From Streptomyces vietnamensis (GTDB lineage: Bacteria > Actinomycetota > Actinomycetes > Streptomycetales > Streptomycetaceae): a stretch of DNA of 64,000 nucleotides. The notes below the pieces were generated by a model that saw only the letters and a list, made by a program, of their open reading frames with translations, was not told the DNA's origin and did no database searches. Every line of letters begins with the position of its first letter. The stretch's first letter is position 1. A program made the translations under genes and the position numbers. Shown here piece by piece: positions 51,297-58,912 of this stretch. The stretch lies in assembly GCF_000830005.1 (NCBI RefSeq), contig NZ_CP010407.1, positions 1,579,001-1,643,000 of the forward strand. The letters are read 5' to 3'.

Positions 51297-52025
51297 ATGT
51301 CGATGCACTGGTACGAAGGGCCCCTGGCCGCTTTCGACACGGAGACCACGGGAGTTGACGTCGAGGAGGACCGGATCGTCTCGGCCGCCCTCGTCGTCCA
51401 GGACACGGAGGGGGCGCGTCCGCGGGTGACGCGCTGGCTGGTCAACCCCGGCATACCGGTGCCGGAGGGGGCCACGGCGGTCCACGGCCTGACGGACGAC
51501 CACCTCCAGCGGAACGGCCGGTGGCCGGCCCCGGTGATGGAGGAGCTGGCGCGCGCGCTGGCCGAGCAGTCGGCGGCGGGGCGGCCGCTGGTGGTGATGA
51601 ACGCGCCGTTCGACCTGACGATCCTGGACCGGGAGCTGCGCCGGCACCGGGCCTCGTCGCTGGGGAACTACACGGCGGGCAACCCCCTGACCGTGCTCGA
51701 CCCGCGGGTCCTGGACAAGCACCTGGACCGCTACCGGAAGGGCCGCAGGACGCTGACGGACCTGTGCGCGCACTACGAGGTGGAGCTGTCGGGCGCGCAC
51801 GACGCCGCGGCGGACGCGACGGCGGCGATGGATGTCGTACGGGCGGTGGCGCGGCGCTTCTCGTCCCGTCTGGAGCGGCTGACGCCGGCGGAGCTCCACA
51901 CGCTCCAGGCCGTGTGGCACGCGGCGCAGGCGCGGGGGCTCCAGGCCTGGTTCACCCGGCAGGGGACGCCGGAGACGGTGGACCCGGCGTGGCCGCTGCG
52001 GCCGGAGCTGCGCACGGCGGCGTGA
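51297..52025 (+). CDS. DEDDh-family 3'-5' exonuclease (DnaQ-like)
   Basis: 242-aa exonuclease-fold protein. ExoI is Phe-Asp-Thr-Glu-Thr-Thr-Gly (Asp14, Glu16), ExoII is in Asn-Ala-Pro-Phe-Asp-Leu, and ExoIII is Gly-Ala-His-Asp-Ala-Ala-Ala-Asp-Ala with His and Asp, so the DEDDh set is complete. A C-terminal helical tail follows. ATG at 51297 with AGGGAG upstream; a second ATG two codons later is possible. It is not the main replicative proofreading subunit by context and may be a repair enzyme. A strong terminator follows. Confidence 0.9.
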   Translation: MSMHWYEGPLAAFDTETTGVDVEEDRIVSAALVVQDTEGARPRVTRWLVNPGIPVPEGATAVHGLTDDHLQRNGRWPAPVMEELARALAEQSAAGRPLVVMNAPFDLTILDRELRRHRASSLGNYTAGNPLTVLDPRVLDKHLDRYRKGRRTLTDLCAHYEVELSGAHDAAADATAAMDVVRAVARRFSSRLERLTPAELHTLQAVWHAAQARGLQAWFTRQGTPETVDPAWPLRPELRTAA

Positions 52026-52043
52026 CCGGCTCCGGAAACGGCT

Positions 52044-52075
52044 GAGGCCGGTCCGTCTTTCGACGGACCGGCCTC
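52044..52075. terminator. Terminator between exonuclease gene and tRNA-Val
   Basis: Perfect 14-bp inverted repeat, arms 52044-52057 and 52062-52075, with a TTTC loop. Serves the exonuclease gene (+) and perhaps the tRNA transcript (-). Confidence 0.88.
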
Positions 52076-52081
52076 TCCCGG

Positions 52082-52153
52082 TGGGCGATACTGGGATCGA
52101 ACCAGTGACCCCTTCGGTGTGAACGAAGTGCTCTCCCGCTGAGCTAATCGCCC
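52082..52153 (-). tRNA. tRNA-Val(CAC)
   Basis: 72-nt tRNA. Acceptor GGGCGAT pairs with ATCGCCC, the anticodon stem CTTCG/CGAAG encloses TTCACAC, so the anticodon is CAC and reads GTG. T-arm CTGG...CCAG is regular. No encoded CCA. It differs at two positions from the copy at 55602-55673. Confidence 0.95.
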
Positions 52154-52192
52154 GGGAACGGGTTGAACCATACAGGCCTTTCGGCCCCGGGT

Positions 52193-52690
52193 TCAAACTG
52201 GCCCGCCCGTCGCCCGACCACCACCCCTCATCGACGCTCTTCGAGCGACTTCCTTCATCTCGGCCGCGAGTCCCCGCCTCCCCCCGCGCATCATCAGGGC
52301 GTGGTTGGCGCGGAAGACGGGCCGTCCGGGCACGGCGAGCAGCCGCAGGAGCCGGGCGTGGACCTCGACCTCCTGCTCGTACAGGGCACGGGTGCCGGGC
52401 CCTTCGGGGGTGAGGGTCCAGCGGGCCCATCCCTCCAGGTCCCCGCCGAGGCCGATCTCCAGGACGCCGGAGGCCGGGTCGCGGCGCAGGGCCCGGGCGG
52501 TGACGACGAGGTCGTACGGGAGCAGGGAGCGGAAGCGGGCGGTGCCGGTGGTCTCGTCGAGGGGGACGACCTCGCGGACCTGGGGCCACCAGCGCGGGTA
52601 CTCCTCGGCGCGTTCGAGGACCGCGTAGACGGCCTCGGGCGGGGCGGCGAGCCGCCAGACGCAGCGGAAGCGGTACCGGCACCAGTCCAT
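52193..52690 (-). CDS. SRPBCC/polyketide-cyclase-like protein
   Basis: 165-aa START/Bet v1-fold protein: N-terminal Val-Trp-Arg-Leu-Ala-Ala-Pro-Pro-Glu-Ala-Val-Tyr, then Trp-Trp-Pro-Gln-Val-Arg-Glu-Val, central beta strands and a C-terminal helix. Such proteins bind hydrophobic ligands; the ligand is not predictable. ATG at 52690. Divergent from the membrane-protein gene, and next to the tRNA, which it does not overlap. Confidence 0.82.
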   Translation of the reverse strand: MDWCRYRFRCVWRLAAPPEAVYAVLERAEEYPRWWPQVREVVPLDETTGTARFRSLLPYDLVVTARALRRDPASGVLEIGLGGDLEGWARWTLTPEGPGTRALYEQEVEVHARLLRLLAVPGRPVFRANHALMMRGGRRGLAAEMKEVARRASMRGGGRATGGPV

Positions 52691-52773
52691 GCCCCCAGTG
52701 TGGACGTACTCAGGCGGGAATCTGAGTACCGGGACGCATTCCCGGCGGCTGTGGCCGGAGCCACACTCCGGGT

Positions 52774-55548
52774 ATGGACAACTCCCTGCCGCCCGCGGAC
52801 GAGCTGGTGCTCGTCGACCGCGAGCTGGCGCAACTCGACGCGCGCCGGTCCCAGTTGCTGGCCCGCCGCGCCTGGCTGATCCAGGTGCTGTACCCGCCGG
52901 TCGCGGCGGCGGCCCCGCTGCACCCTCGTCCGCCGGTCGCGGACTCGACGCCGCGGAGCGCGCAGAACGTGCTCCTGACGCTCGGCGGCACGCTGCTGAC
53001 GATCGCGGCGGTCGCCTTCACCCTGGTGAGCTGGGGCTCGATGGGGATCGGCGCCCGCACGACGGTGCTGGCCGTGGTGACCGGTGCGGCGCTCGCGGCG
53101 CCGGTGGCGCTGCTGCGCAAGGGCCTGCGGTCGACGGCCGAGTCGGTGGCGGCGCTCGGCCTGGTCCTGACGGTCCTCGACGCGTACGCGCTGCACCGGG
53201 TGGCGCTGCCGGAGACGGACGGCCCGGGGTACACGGCGGTGGCGTCGGCGGTCCTCGCGGGCGCGTGGACGGCGTACGGCTCGGCACTGTCCCGGCTGCG
53301 GATCCCGCTGCCGGTCGCCGTGCTCGCGGCGCAGCTGCCGCTGCCGCTCGGTGTACTCGCGGCCGGCGGCGGGTCGACGGCCTTCGCGTGGGCGGCGCTC
53401 CTGACGGCGACGGCGGACGCGGCGCTCGTGCTGTGGACCCGGCCGGCGGCGGTCCGGATCACGGCGGGCACCGCCGGGGCCGCCCTGGGCGGCTGGGCCC
53501 TGCTGACGGGCGGCTGGCTGTCCCTGACGTCTCCGTGGAGCGGCGCGGCGCTCCTCCTGGCGGGCGCGGCGGTGACGCTGTACGGGGCGTGGCGCGTCCC
53601 GGCCGTCGCGACGGCGGCCTCGGCGATCGCGGGCCTGTCGCTCCTGACGGCTGTCGGCGGCCTCCTGCGCACGGCGCTCCCCGCCGACTGGGCGGTACCG
53701 GGGTACGTACTCGTCGCACTGGCCCTGGCGTCGGTGTGGCTCCTGGGCGGCACGCCCGACGCGACGGCACCCCGGGAGGGCGTGTCCGGCCAGGGCGGCG
53801 CAGCGGCACCCGGCAGTGACCTGCCGCACGGTACGGGGTCGGGCCCGGCCGGCGGCGGCATACGCCTGCCGCAGGGGATCCGGCTCGGGCTCGCCGGTGC
53901 GGGTGCCGGCGTCGCGGCCCTCGGGGTCGCGTGGGCGCTGCCGCCGGCGCCGGCGGGGCTCCTCGGGCCGGTGGCCCGGACGACGGAGGTCTGGTCGGGC
54001 GAGCACACCGCCCGCGCCCTGACCTCCTACCCGGCGACGGCGGTCCTGGTCCTGGCGGTGGCCGTCGCCGCTCTGGCGACCCTCCCCCGGCTCTGGGCCC
54101 GGTGCGGGGCCCTCGCCCTGGCCTGGGCGCTGCTCACGGCCCTGCCGGTCTCCCTCGACCTGCCGTACGCGGCGACGCTCGTCCTCCAGCTGCTCACGAC
54201 GGCGGCGGCCCTGTGGATCGCGGTCCGCCCGGGCCCGCTGACCCGCGGCCTGCGCACGCCCACCGCCCCGACCGGACACCCGGAAGCTCCCGGAACGACC
54301 ACGCCGACGGCCCCGGCGTCCTCCGCACCCTCGACCGACGGCCCGGGTGCGCCCCCGGAGACCGGGTCGGCCATACCGGCGGCCCCGGCCGCCGCTCCCT
54401 CCGTCACGCCTGCGGCCGGCGGCCCGACCACGCCGCCGAAGAGCGGCTCGACCGCGCCGGAGCCCCCGGCCGCGCCTCAGGCCTCCGGGCCGACCGCCCC
54501 GGGCTCTCCCACCGCCGGCGGCCCGGCGGCCTCCTGGCCCGCGTGGGCGCCCCGGCCCCCGGCGCAGGCCGTCGCCCCGGCGCCCGGGGTCGTGCTCGGG
54601 TGGGTCGCGTACGTCGCCGGGCTCGCGTCCGCCGGGAGCGCGGTCGCTCTCGCCCTGGACGTGCGGGGCGCCACCTTCGCCGTGCTCGGCGCGGTCCTCG
54701 CGCTCCTGACCGGGGTCGCGGTGCTCGGTGCGGACGCGCGCCGGGTGGTCTCCGCCACCGGCGCGGTGCTCGCGGCGACGGGGCTCGTCCTCGCGGTGGC
54801 CGCCGCGAACCGCTTCGAGGACCACTGGACGGCGCTCGCGCTGCTGCTCGTCCCGGCGGCGACCGCCGCCGTCGGCTCCAGGGCGCCGCGCCCGGTGGCC
54901 CTGGCGGTCGAGGTCACGGGCGGCGCCGTGGGGCTGCTCGCCCTCGGCCTCGCCGTGGACCGGCCCGCGTTCCTCGCGCTCGCGCTGGCCCTGGGCGGGG
55001 TGATCGCGGCGGCGACGGCCGTGCGGCCGGAGCGGCGGCGGTTCGCCTCGTGGACGGCGGCGGTGCTGTTCCTGCTCGCCACGTGGGTGCGGCTCGCGGT
55101 CTGGGACGTGACGACCCCGGAGGCGTACACGCTCCCGGTGACGCTGCCCGCGCTGGTCGTCGGGTTCCTGCGGCGGCGCCGGGACCCGGAGGCCTCGTCC
55201 TGGACGGCGTACGGCCCCGGTCTCGCGGTGACGCTGCTGCCGAGCCTGTTCGCGGCCTGGACGGACCAGGAGTGGGCGCGCCCGCTGGCCCTGGGGGTCG
55301 CGGCGCTCGCGGTGACGCTGCTCGGCGCGCGGTTCCGGCTCCAGGCCCTCCTGGTGCTCGGCGGCGCGGTGCTCGCCCTGGACGGGCTGCACGAGCTGGC
55401 GCCGTACGTGGTGCAGGTGGTGGGCGCGCTGCCGCGCTGGCTGCCGCCGGCCCTGGCGGGACTGCTGCTGCTCGCGGTGGGCGCCACGTACGAGCAGCGG
55501 CTGCGGGACGCGCGGCGGCTGCGGGAGCGGCTCGCACGGATGCGGTGA
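52774..55548 (+). CDS. Very large polytopic membrane protein (SCO7613 C-terminal-domain-like)
   Basis: 924-aa protein. The short cytoplasmic N-terminus has a charged helix (Leu-Ala-Gln-Leu-Asp-Ala-Arg-Arg). About 20 or more hydrophobic helices follow, interrupted by a Pro/Ala/Thr-rich stretch near residues 490-590, and a final basic tail. I associate this architecture with actinobacterial proteins annotated with an SCO7613 C-terminal domain, and am not fully sure. Function unknown; a transporter or scaffold is possible. ATG at 52774, near the divergent SRPBCC gene. Downstream is a strong terminator and the second tRNA-Val. Confidence 0.82.
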   Translation: MDNSLPPADELVLVDRELAQLDARRSQLLARRAWLIQVLYPPVAAAAPLHPRPPVADSTPRSAQNVLLTLGGTLLTIAAVAFTLVSWGSMGIGARTTVLAVVTGAALAAPVALLRKGLRSTAESVAALGLVLTVLDAYALHRVALPETDGPGYTAVASAVLAGAWTAYGSALSRLRIPLPVAVLAAQLPLPLGVLAAGGGSTAFAWAALLTATADAALVLWTRPAAVRITAGTAGAALGGWALLTGGWLSLTSPWSGAALLLAGAAVTLYGAWRVPAVATAASAIAGLSLLTAVGGLLRTALPADWAVPGYVLVALALASVWLLGGTPDATAPREGVSGQGGAAAPGSDLPHGTGSGPAGGGIRLPQGIRLGLAGAGAGVAALGVAWALPPAPAGLLGPVARTTEVWSGEHTARALTSYPATAVLVLAVAVAALATLPRLWARCGALALAWALLTALPVSLDLPYAATLVLQLLTTAAALWIAVRPGPLTRGLRTPTAPTGHPEAPGTTTPTAPASSAPSTDGPGAPPETGSAIPAAPAAAPSVTPAAGGPTTPPKSGSTAPEPPAAPQASGPTAPGSPTAGGPAASWPAWAPRPPAQAVAPAPGVVLGWVAYVAGLASAGSAVALALDVRGATFAVLGAVLALLTGVAVLGADARRVVSATGAVLAATGLVLAVAAANRFEDHWTALALLLVPAATAAVGSRAPRPVALAVEVTGGAVGLLALGLAVDRPAFLALALALGGVIAAATAVRPERRRFASWTAAVLFLLATWVRLAVWDVTTPEAYTLPVTLPALVVGFLRRRRDPEASSWTAYGPGLAVTLLPSLFAAWTDQEWARPLALGVAALAVTLLGARFRLQALLVLGGAVLALDGLHELAPYVVQVVGALPRWLPPALAGLLLLAVGATYEQRLRDARRLRERLARMR

Positions 55549-55553
55549 GACGC

Positions 55554-55591
55554 CGAAGGCCCGGAGACGGTGTTCCGTCTCCGGGCCTTCG
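55554..55591. terminator. Terminator after the large membrane-protein gene
   Basis: Perfect 17-bp inverted repeat, arms 55554-55570 and 55575-55591, with a TGTT loop, directly after the stop and before the opposing tRNA. Confidence 0.88.
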
Positions 55592-55601
55592 ATCCGGGTG
55601 G

Positions 55602-55673
55602 TGGGCGATACTGGGTTCGAACCAGTGACCCCTTCGGTGTGAACGAAGTGCTCTCCCACTGAGCTAATCGCCC
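55602..55673 (-). tRNA. tRNA-Val(CAC), second copy
   Basis: 72-nt tRNA with anticodon CAC. It matches the copy at 52082-52153 at 70 of 72 positions; the two changes lie in the D loop and the T loop. No encoded CCA. Confidence 0.95.
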
Positions 55674-55727
55674 GGGCGCACCGCAAACATTACCCCATGT
55701 CAGCGGGGCTCCCGAACCATCGGAAGG

Positions 55728-56150
55728 TCACTCGTCGATCTTCCACGGCATGACGAAGCCGAACTTCCAGAAGTAGACGGCGAGCAGTGCGGCGACGATC
55801 ACCAGACCGATGGTGGTGAGGATGATGTTCCGACGGCGGACCTTGGGGTCGAGGGCGCGCTGGGCGGCCTCCGTGACCTTGCGCTTGGTCCAGCGGAGCA
55901 CGAGCTGGGCCCACACGAACTCGGTCGCCCAGATCGCCATGCCGGCGAAGATGACCAGCCAGCCGGGCCCCGGGAGCGGCAGCAACACCACTCCGCCGCC
56001 GACCACGGCGAGTCCCACGATGAAGACGCCGACCTGCCAGCTCAGATGCAGGCCCCGGCGGGACTTGATGAACTCCGGTGCGCGGGATCCCAGTTCGGCT
56101 TCCTGGCCGTCTGCGGACTCCCCGGTGCGCTCGTCACTCTCCGCATTCAT
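55728..56150 (-). CDS. TIGR02611 family membrane protein
   Basis: 140-aa protein with a charged N-terminus (Asp/Glu/Gly/Arg-rich to about residue 35), two close hydrophobic helices around Pro-Leu-Pro-Gly-Pro-Gly-Trp-Leu-Val-Ile-Phe, a basic linker, and a third helix near the C-terminus. Pro-Gly-Pro-Gly-Trp-Leu-Val-Ile-Phe-Ala-Gly is typical of the TIGR02611 family of actinobacteria. Function unknown. ATG at 56150; the TTG in frame upstream gives only three more residues. It lies upstream of ssgB, divergently. Confidence 0.88.
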   Translation of the reverse strand: MNAESDERTGESADGQEAELGSRAPEFIKSRRGLHLSWQVGVFIVGLAVVGGGVVLLPLPGPGWLVIFAGMAIWATEFVWAQLVLRWTKRKVTEAAQRALDPKVRRRNIILTTIGLVIVAALLAVYFWKFGFVMPWKIDE

Positions 56151-56255
56151 GCCCCCCAACCTACCGGATGGGGAGCCCCCACCGGAATGGCGGTATTACC
56201 GCAGGTCACACGCACCCGTACGAGCGACCTGAACGATCACAAAACCGACAGAGGG

Positions 56256-56279
56256 GTTTACAACGGCACCGGAGGTGGC
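56256..56279 (+). promoter_or_regulatory. Possible sigmaH-type promoter element before ssgB
   Basis: GTTT at 56256-56259 begins a GTTT-N17-GGCATG pattern, loosely like a stress-sigma promoter; ssgB is reported to depend on sigmaH in S. coelicolor. The second element is a poor match and overlaps the upstream ORF start, so this is tentative. Confidence 0.25.
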
Positions 56280-56321
56280 ATGTCGATTTCGCCGACGTGC
56301 GAATCCCCGAGCGCACACTGA
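56280..56321 (+). CDS. Possible 13-codon upstream ORF (leader peptide) before ssgB
   Basis: ATG at 56280, 13 codons (Met-Ser-Ile-Ser-Pro-Thr-Cys-Glu-Ser-Pro-Ser-Ala-His) and TGA at 56319-56321. A GGAGG site lies at 56271-56275, 4 nt before the ATG: a better Shine-Dalgarno than the one at ssgB, whose only candidate (GAAAGG at 56324) is 11 nt away. It ends 19 nt before the ssgB start, which fits re-initiation. Whether it is translated is not known. Confidence 0.4.
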   Translation: MSISPTCESPSAH

Positions 56322-56340
56322 GCGAAAGGCCCTGGCGCTT

Positions 56341-56754
56341 ATGAACACCACGGTCAGCTGCGAGCTGCACCTGCGCCTCGTTGTGTCGAGCGAGTCCTCA
56401 CTGCCTGTACCCGCGGGCCTGCGGTATGACACGGCCGATCCGTATGCCGTGCACGCCACCTTCCACACCGGAGCCGAAGAGACGGTCGAGTGGGTCTTCG
56501 CCCGCGACCTTCTCGCCGAGGGGCTGCACCGGCCCACCGGCACGGGCGACGTCCGCGTCTGGCCGTCCCGCAGCCACGGTCAGGGAGTCGTCTGCATCGC
56601 GTTGAGCTCCCCCGAGGGAGAAGCCCTGCTCGAGGCCCCGGCGAGGGCCCTGGAGTCGTTCCTGAAGAGGACCGACGCCGCGGTGCCACCGGGCACCGAG
56701 CACCGGCACTTCGACCTCGATACGGAGCTCTCCCACATCCTGGCCGACAGCTGA
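56341..56754 (+). CDS. ssgB: Sporulation-specific cell division protein SsgB
   Basis: 137-aa SALP (SsgA-like protein) which, with SsgA, brings FtsZ to future septum sites in aerial hyphae. The sequence starts Met-Asn-Thr-Thr-Val-Ser-Cys-Glu-Leu-His-Leu-Arg-Leu and continues with Asp-Pro-Tyr-Ala-Val-His-Ala-Thr-Phe. It is almost invariant among Streptomyces, so I am confident in the name. ATG at 56341 with only a weak, distant ribosome-binding site. Long in-frame upstream readings are rejected. A short upstream ORF may control it. Confidence 0.97.
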   Translation: MNTTVSCELHLRLVVSSESSLPVPAGLRYDTADPYAVHATFHTGAEETVEWVFARDLLAEGLHRPTGTGDVRVWPSRSHGQGVVCIALSSPEGEALLEAPARALESFLKRTDAAVPPGTEHRHFDLDTELSHILADS

Positions 56755-56945
56755 GCCAGGCCGACAGCCGCACGGCGCCGTCCGACTCGGGGAGACGACG
56801 CCGCGCGGAGAGCCACATAGGCACGAGATCCGGCGCTCCCACCGCGCAGCCGGCGCGGTGGCGGGCGCCGGTGTCGTTTTCCGGGGCGCGCTAAAGTCAG
56901 CGCCAATCCGCGGGGACCCGCCCGCGGCCGGCCAGGGAGCGAATC

Positions 56946-57503
56946 GTGCTGATCCCCCACGACACCCGGATCGCCCTCGACACCGTCGTCGATCTGATGA
57001 ACACCGCGCCCCAGGGCGAACGCGCCGACGAGCTCGCGGACGTCCATGAGCTCCACGCCTTCCTCTCCGCGCACAAGGTCAGCGGCGTGGGCGAGCTCGG
57101 TCCCGAGGACCTGCGCGCCGTGCGCGAGGTGCGCGAGAAGTTCGCGGCGGTCTTCTCCGCCCCCGAGGCCCGGATCGCGGCCCCCCTGATCAACCAGCTG
57201 GTGGCGGGTGCGGGCACCACCCCACAGCTCACGGACCACGACGGCTACGACTGGCACGTGCACTACTTCGCGCCGGGCGCCTCGGTGGCCGACCATCTCG
57301 CGGCCGACTGCGGCATGGCCCTGGCGTTCATCGTCGTGGCGGGCGAACAGGAGCGGCTGCGGCGCTGCGAGGCGCCGGACTGCGGCCGGGCCTTCGTGGA
57401 CCTCTCGCGCAACCGCTCGCGCCGCTACTGCGACAGCCGCACCTGCGGCAACCGTCTGCACGTGGCCGCGTACCGGGCGCGCCGCAAGGAAGCCGCGGGC
57501 TGA
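56946..57503 (+). CDS. CGNR zinc-finger domain protein (ABATE-type N-terminus)
   Basis: 185-aa regulator-like protein. The N-terminal about 130 residues form the ligand-binding-type ABATE domain. The C-terminus holds the CGNR zinc finger: Arg-Arg-Cys-Glu-Ala-Pro-Asp-Cys-Gly, then Arg-Tyr-Cys-Asp-Ser-Arg-Thr-Cys-Gly-Asn-Arg. Probably a DNA-binding stress regulator, inferred from the domain. GTG at 56946 with AGGGAG upstream. A TAAAGT hexamer at 56892-56897 could be its -10 but lacks a clear -35. Confidence 0.9.
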   Translation: MLIPHDTRIALDTVVDLMNTAPQGERADELADVHELHAFLSAHKVSGVGELGPEDLRAVREVREKFAAVFSAPEARIAAPLINQLVAGAGTTPQLTDHDGYDWHVHYFAPGASVADHLAADCGMALAFIVVAGEQERLRRCEAPDCGRAFVDLSRNRSRRYCDSRTCGNRLHVAAYRARRKEAAG

Positions 57504-57521
57504 CCGCCCCGGGCCGGGACC

Positions 57522-57695
57522 TCACAGCACGAAGAGATCGTGCACGGCCGCCATGAGCAGCAGACAGCCGATCACCCCGAGGAAGATCATCAGAGGTGGC
57601 TGGGAGAGCGCGAACAGACAGCCGCGCGACTCTTCGGCGGGGGTGACGGGGGCGTCGGTGGCGGCGGGGACGGGCTCCCGCGAGGTATCCAGCAT
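57522..57695 (-). CDS. Small membrane protein
   Basis: 57-aa peptide with a hydrophilic N-terminus and one hydrophobic C-terminal helix (Pro-Leu-Met-Ile-Phe-Leu-Gly-Val-Ile-Gly-Cys-Leu-Leu-Leu). The start is not certain: ATG at 57695 has no visible ribosome-binding site, and GTG starts at 57716 or 57749 would lengthen it. Function unknown; it lies between the CGNR gene and a larger two-span protein. Confidence 0.5.
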   Translation of the reverse strand: MLDTSREPVPAATDAPVTPAEESRGCLFALSQPPLMIFLGVIGCLLLMAAVHDLFVL

Positions 57696-57816
57696 CTCGG
57701 GGGGATGATCGCGCACCCCGCACCCCGCGAATCCCGCAACACGCCCCACCGCGGGGGCCGTTCACCCCTTCCCGTGGATCACGGAACGGGACGGACACCG
57801 GAATCGCCAGAAGTGA

Positions 57817-58230
57817 TCAGATTCCGTGCTTCTTCAGAATCGCCTCGATGTCGCTGAAGTCCTCACCGACGGACTGCCCGGCCTTCGGCTTCGCCGTCAC
57901 GGCACGCGAGGGCGCCGACGCGGCCGGGGCCACGGCTCTCGGCTCGGCCTCCCCGGCGGGCACCTCACGGCCGGCCCGGCGCCGCTCCACGGCCCGGGTG
58001 GACAGGAAGAGCAGCCAGGCGAAACCGAGCACACCGAAACCGGCCCAGGCCACCGGGCTGAAGGCCGTGTCGGCGAGCCAGGCGACCGCACCCGTCATCA
58101 CCAGGCCGAGCGGCACCAGGGCGTAGGCCGCGATCCGGGCGGCGGACAGGAACTTCTTCCGGTACGCCGAAATCGCGGCGATGCCCAGGCCCGCCGCGGA
58201 CACCGCGGAACAGATGGTCTCGGCGAGCAT
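57817..58230 (-). CDS. Hypothetical membrane protein with two or three spans
   Basis: 137-aa protein with hydrophobic helices at about residues 3-20, 32-50 and 60-80, then a basic and Ala/Pro/Glu-rich tail ending in a Lys-Lys-His-Gly-Ile. ATG at 58230 with a very good GGAGG site 5 nt upstream, which decides against longer readings. No family recognised. It diverges from the DsbA-like gene at 58391. Confidence 0.78.
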   Translation of the reverse strand: MLAETICSAVSAAGLGIAAISAYRKKFLSAARIAAYALVPLGLVMTGAVAWLADTAFSPVAWAGFGVLGFAWLLFLSTRAVERRRAGREVPAGEAEPRAVAPAASAPSRAVTAKPKAGQSVGEDFSDIEAILKKHGI

Positions 58231-58390
58231 GCGATCCTCCAGGTGCCGGGCGATACGTCCCTTCCATCCTGCACCGCCGGAGCCGCCCGGGGCCATGCCC
58301 CGAGGCCCGTCTCAGGGAGATCTCCGGGTCGCCCCGGCCGGGATCTCCTCCCCAGGGAGGCCTCGCCGGTCCCAGTGGGAGACTGCTGCC

Positions 58391-58909
58391 ATGAACGACT
58401 CCACCACCGCGCCCGCCTCCCCCGTCGTCCTGGAGGCGTGGTTCGACCTCCAGTGCCCCGACTGCTTCCAGGCCCTCGACGACGTCCGCGCGCTCCGCGA
58501 GAAGTACGGCGACCGGCTCGACGTACAGCTGCGCCACTTCCCGCTGGCCAAGCACAAGCACGCGTACGCCGCCGCCCAGGCCGCCGAGGAGGCCTTCGAG
58601 CAGGGCAAGGGCTGGCCGTACGCGGAGGCGCTGCTCGCCAGGACCGCCGAGCTCGGCGACCGGGGCGAGCCGGTCCTCCTGGAGGTGGCTGCCGAACTCG
58701 GCCTGGACGCCGAGGAGTTCGACACCGCCCTGATCGACGGCCGGCACCTGCTGACCGTGGACGCCGACGAGGCCGAGGGCAAGGCGATCAAGGTCACCGG
58801 CACCCCGACCTACGTCATCGGCGGCGAGCGCCTGGACGGCGGCCAGAGCCAGGAGGGCCTGCGGGAGCGGATCGAGGAGATCACCGACCGGCTCCTGGCG
58901 GACCGGTAG
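58391..58909 (+). CDS. DsbA-family thioredoxin-fold protein
   Basis: 172-aa thioredoxin-fold protein with the redox motif Cys-Pro-Asp-Cys (about residues 24-27) after Phe-Asp-Leu-Gln, helical insertion in the middle, and the cis-proline segment Thr-Gly-Thr-Pro-Thr-Tyr-Val. There is no signal peptide or transmembrane helix, so it acts in the cytoplasm; a disulfide isomerase or reductase-like role is likely. ATG at 58391. Convergent with the acetyltransferase gene 3 bp beyond. Confidence 0.88.
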   Translation: MNDSTTAPASPVVLEAWFDLQCPDCFQALDDVRALREKYGDRLDVQLRHFPLAKHKHAYAAAQAAEEAFEQGKGWPYAEALLARTAELGDRGEPVLLEVAAELGLDAEEFDTALIDGRHLLTVDADEAEGKAIKVTGTPTYVIGGERLDGGQSQEGLRERIEEITDRLLADR

Positions 58910-58912
58910 CCG

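Noticed and set aside
52294..55686. Minus-strand frame of over 1100 codons opposite the large membrane protein
   Set aside because: Arg/Gly/Pro-rich shadow of the plus-strand gene; it also runs through a tRNA gene and a terminator.
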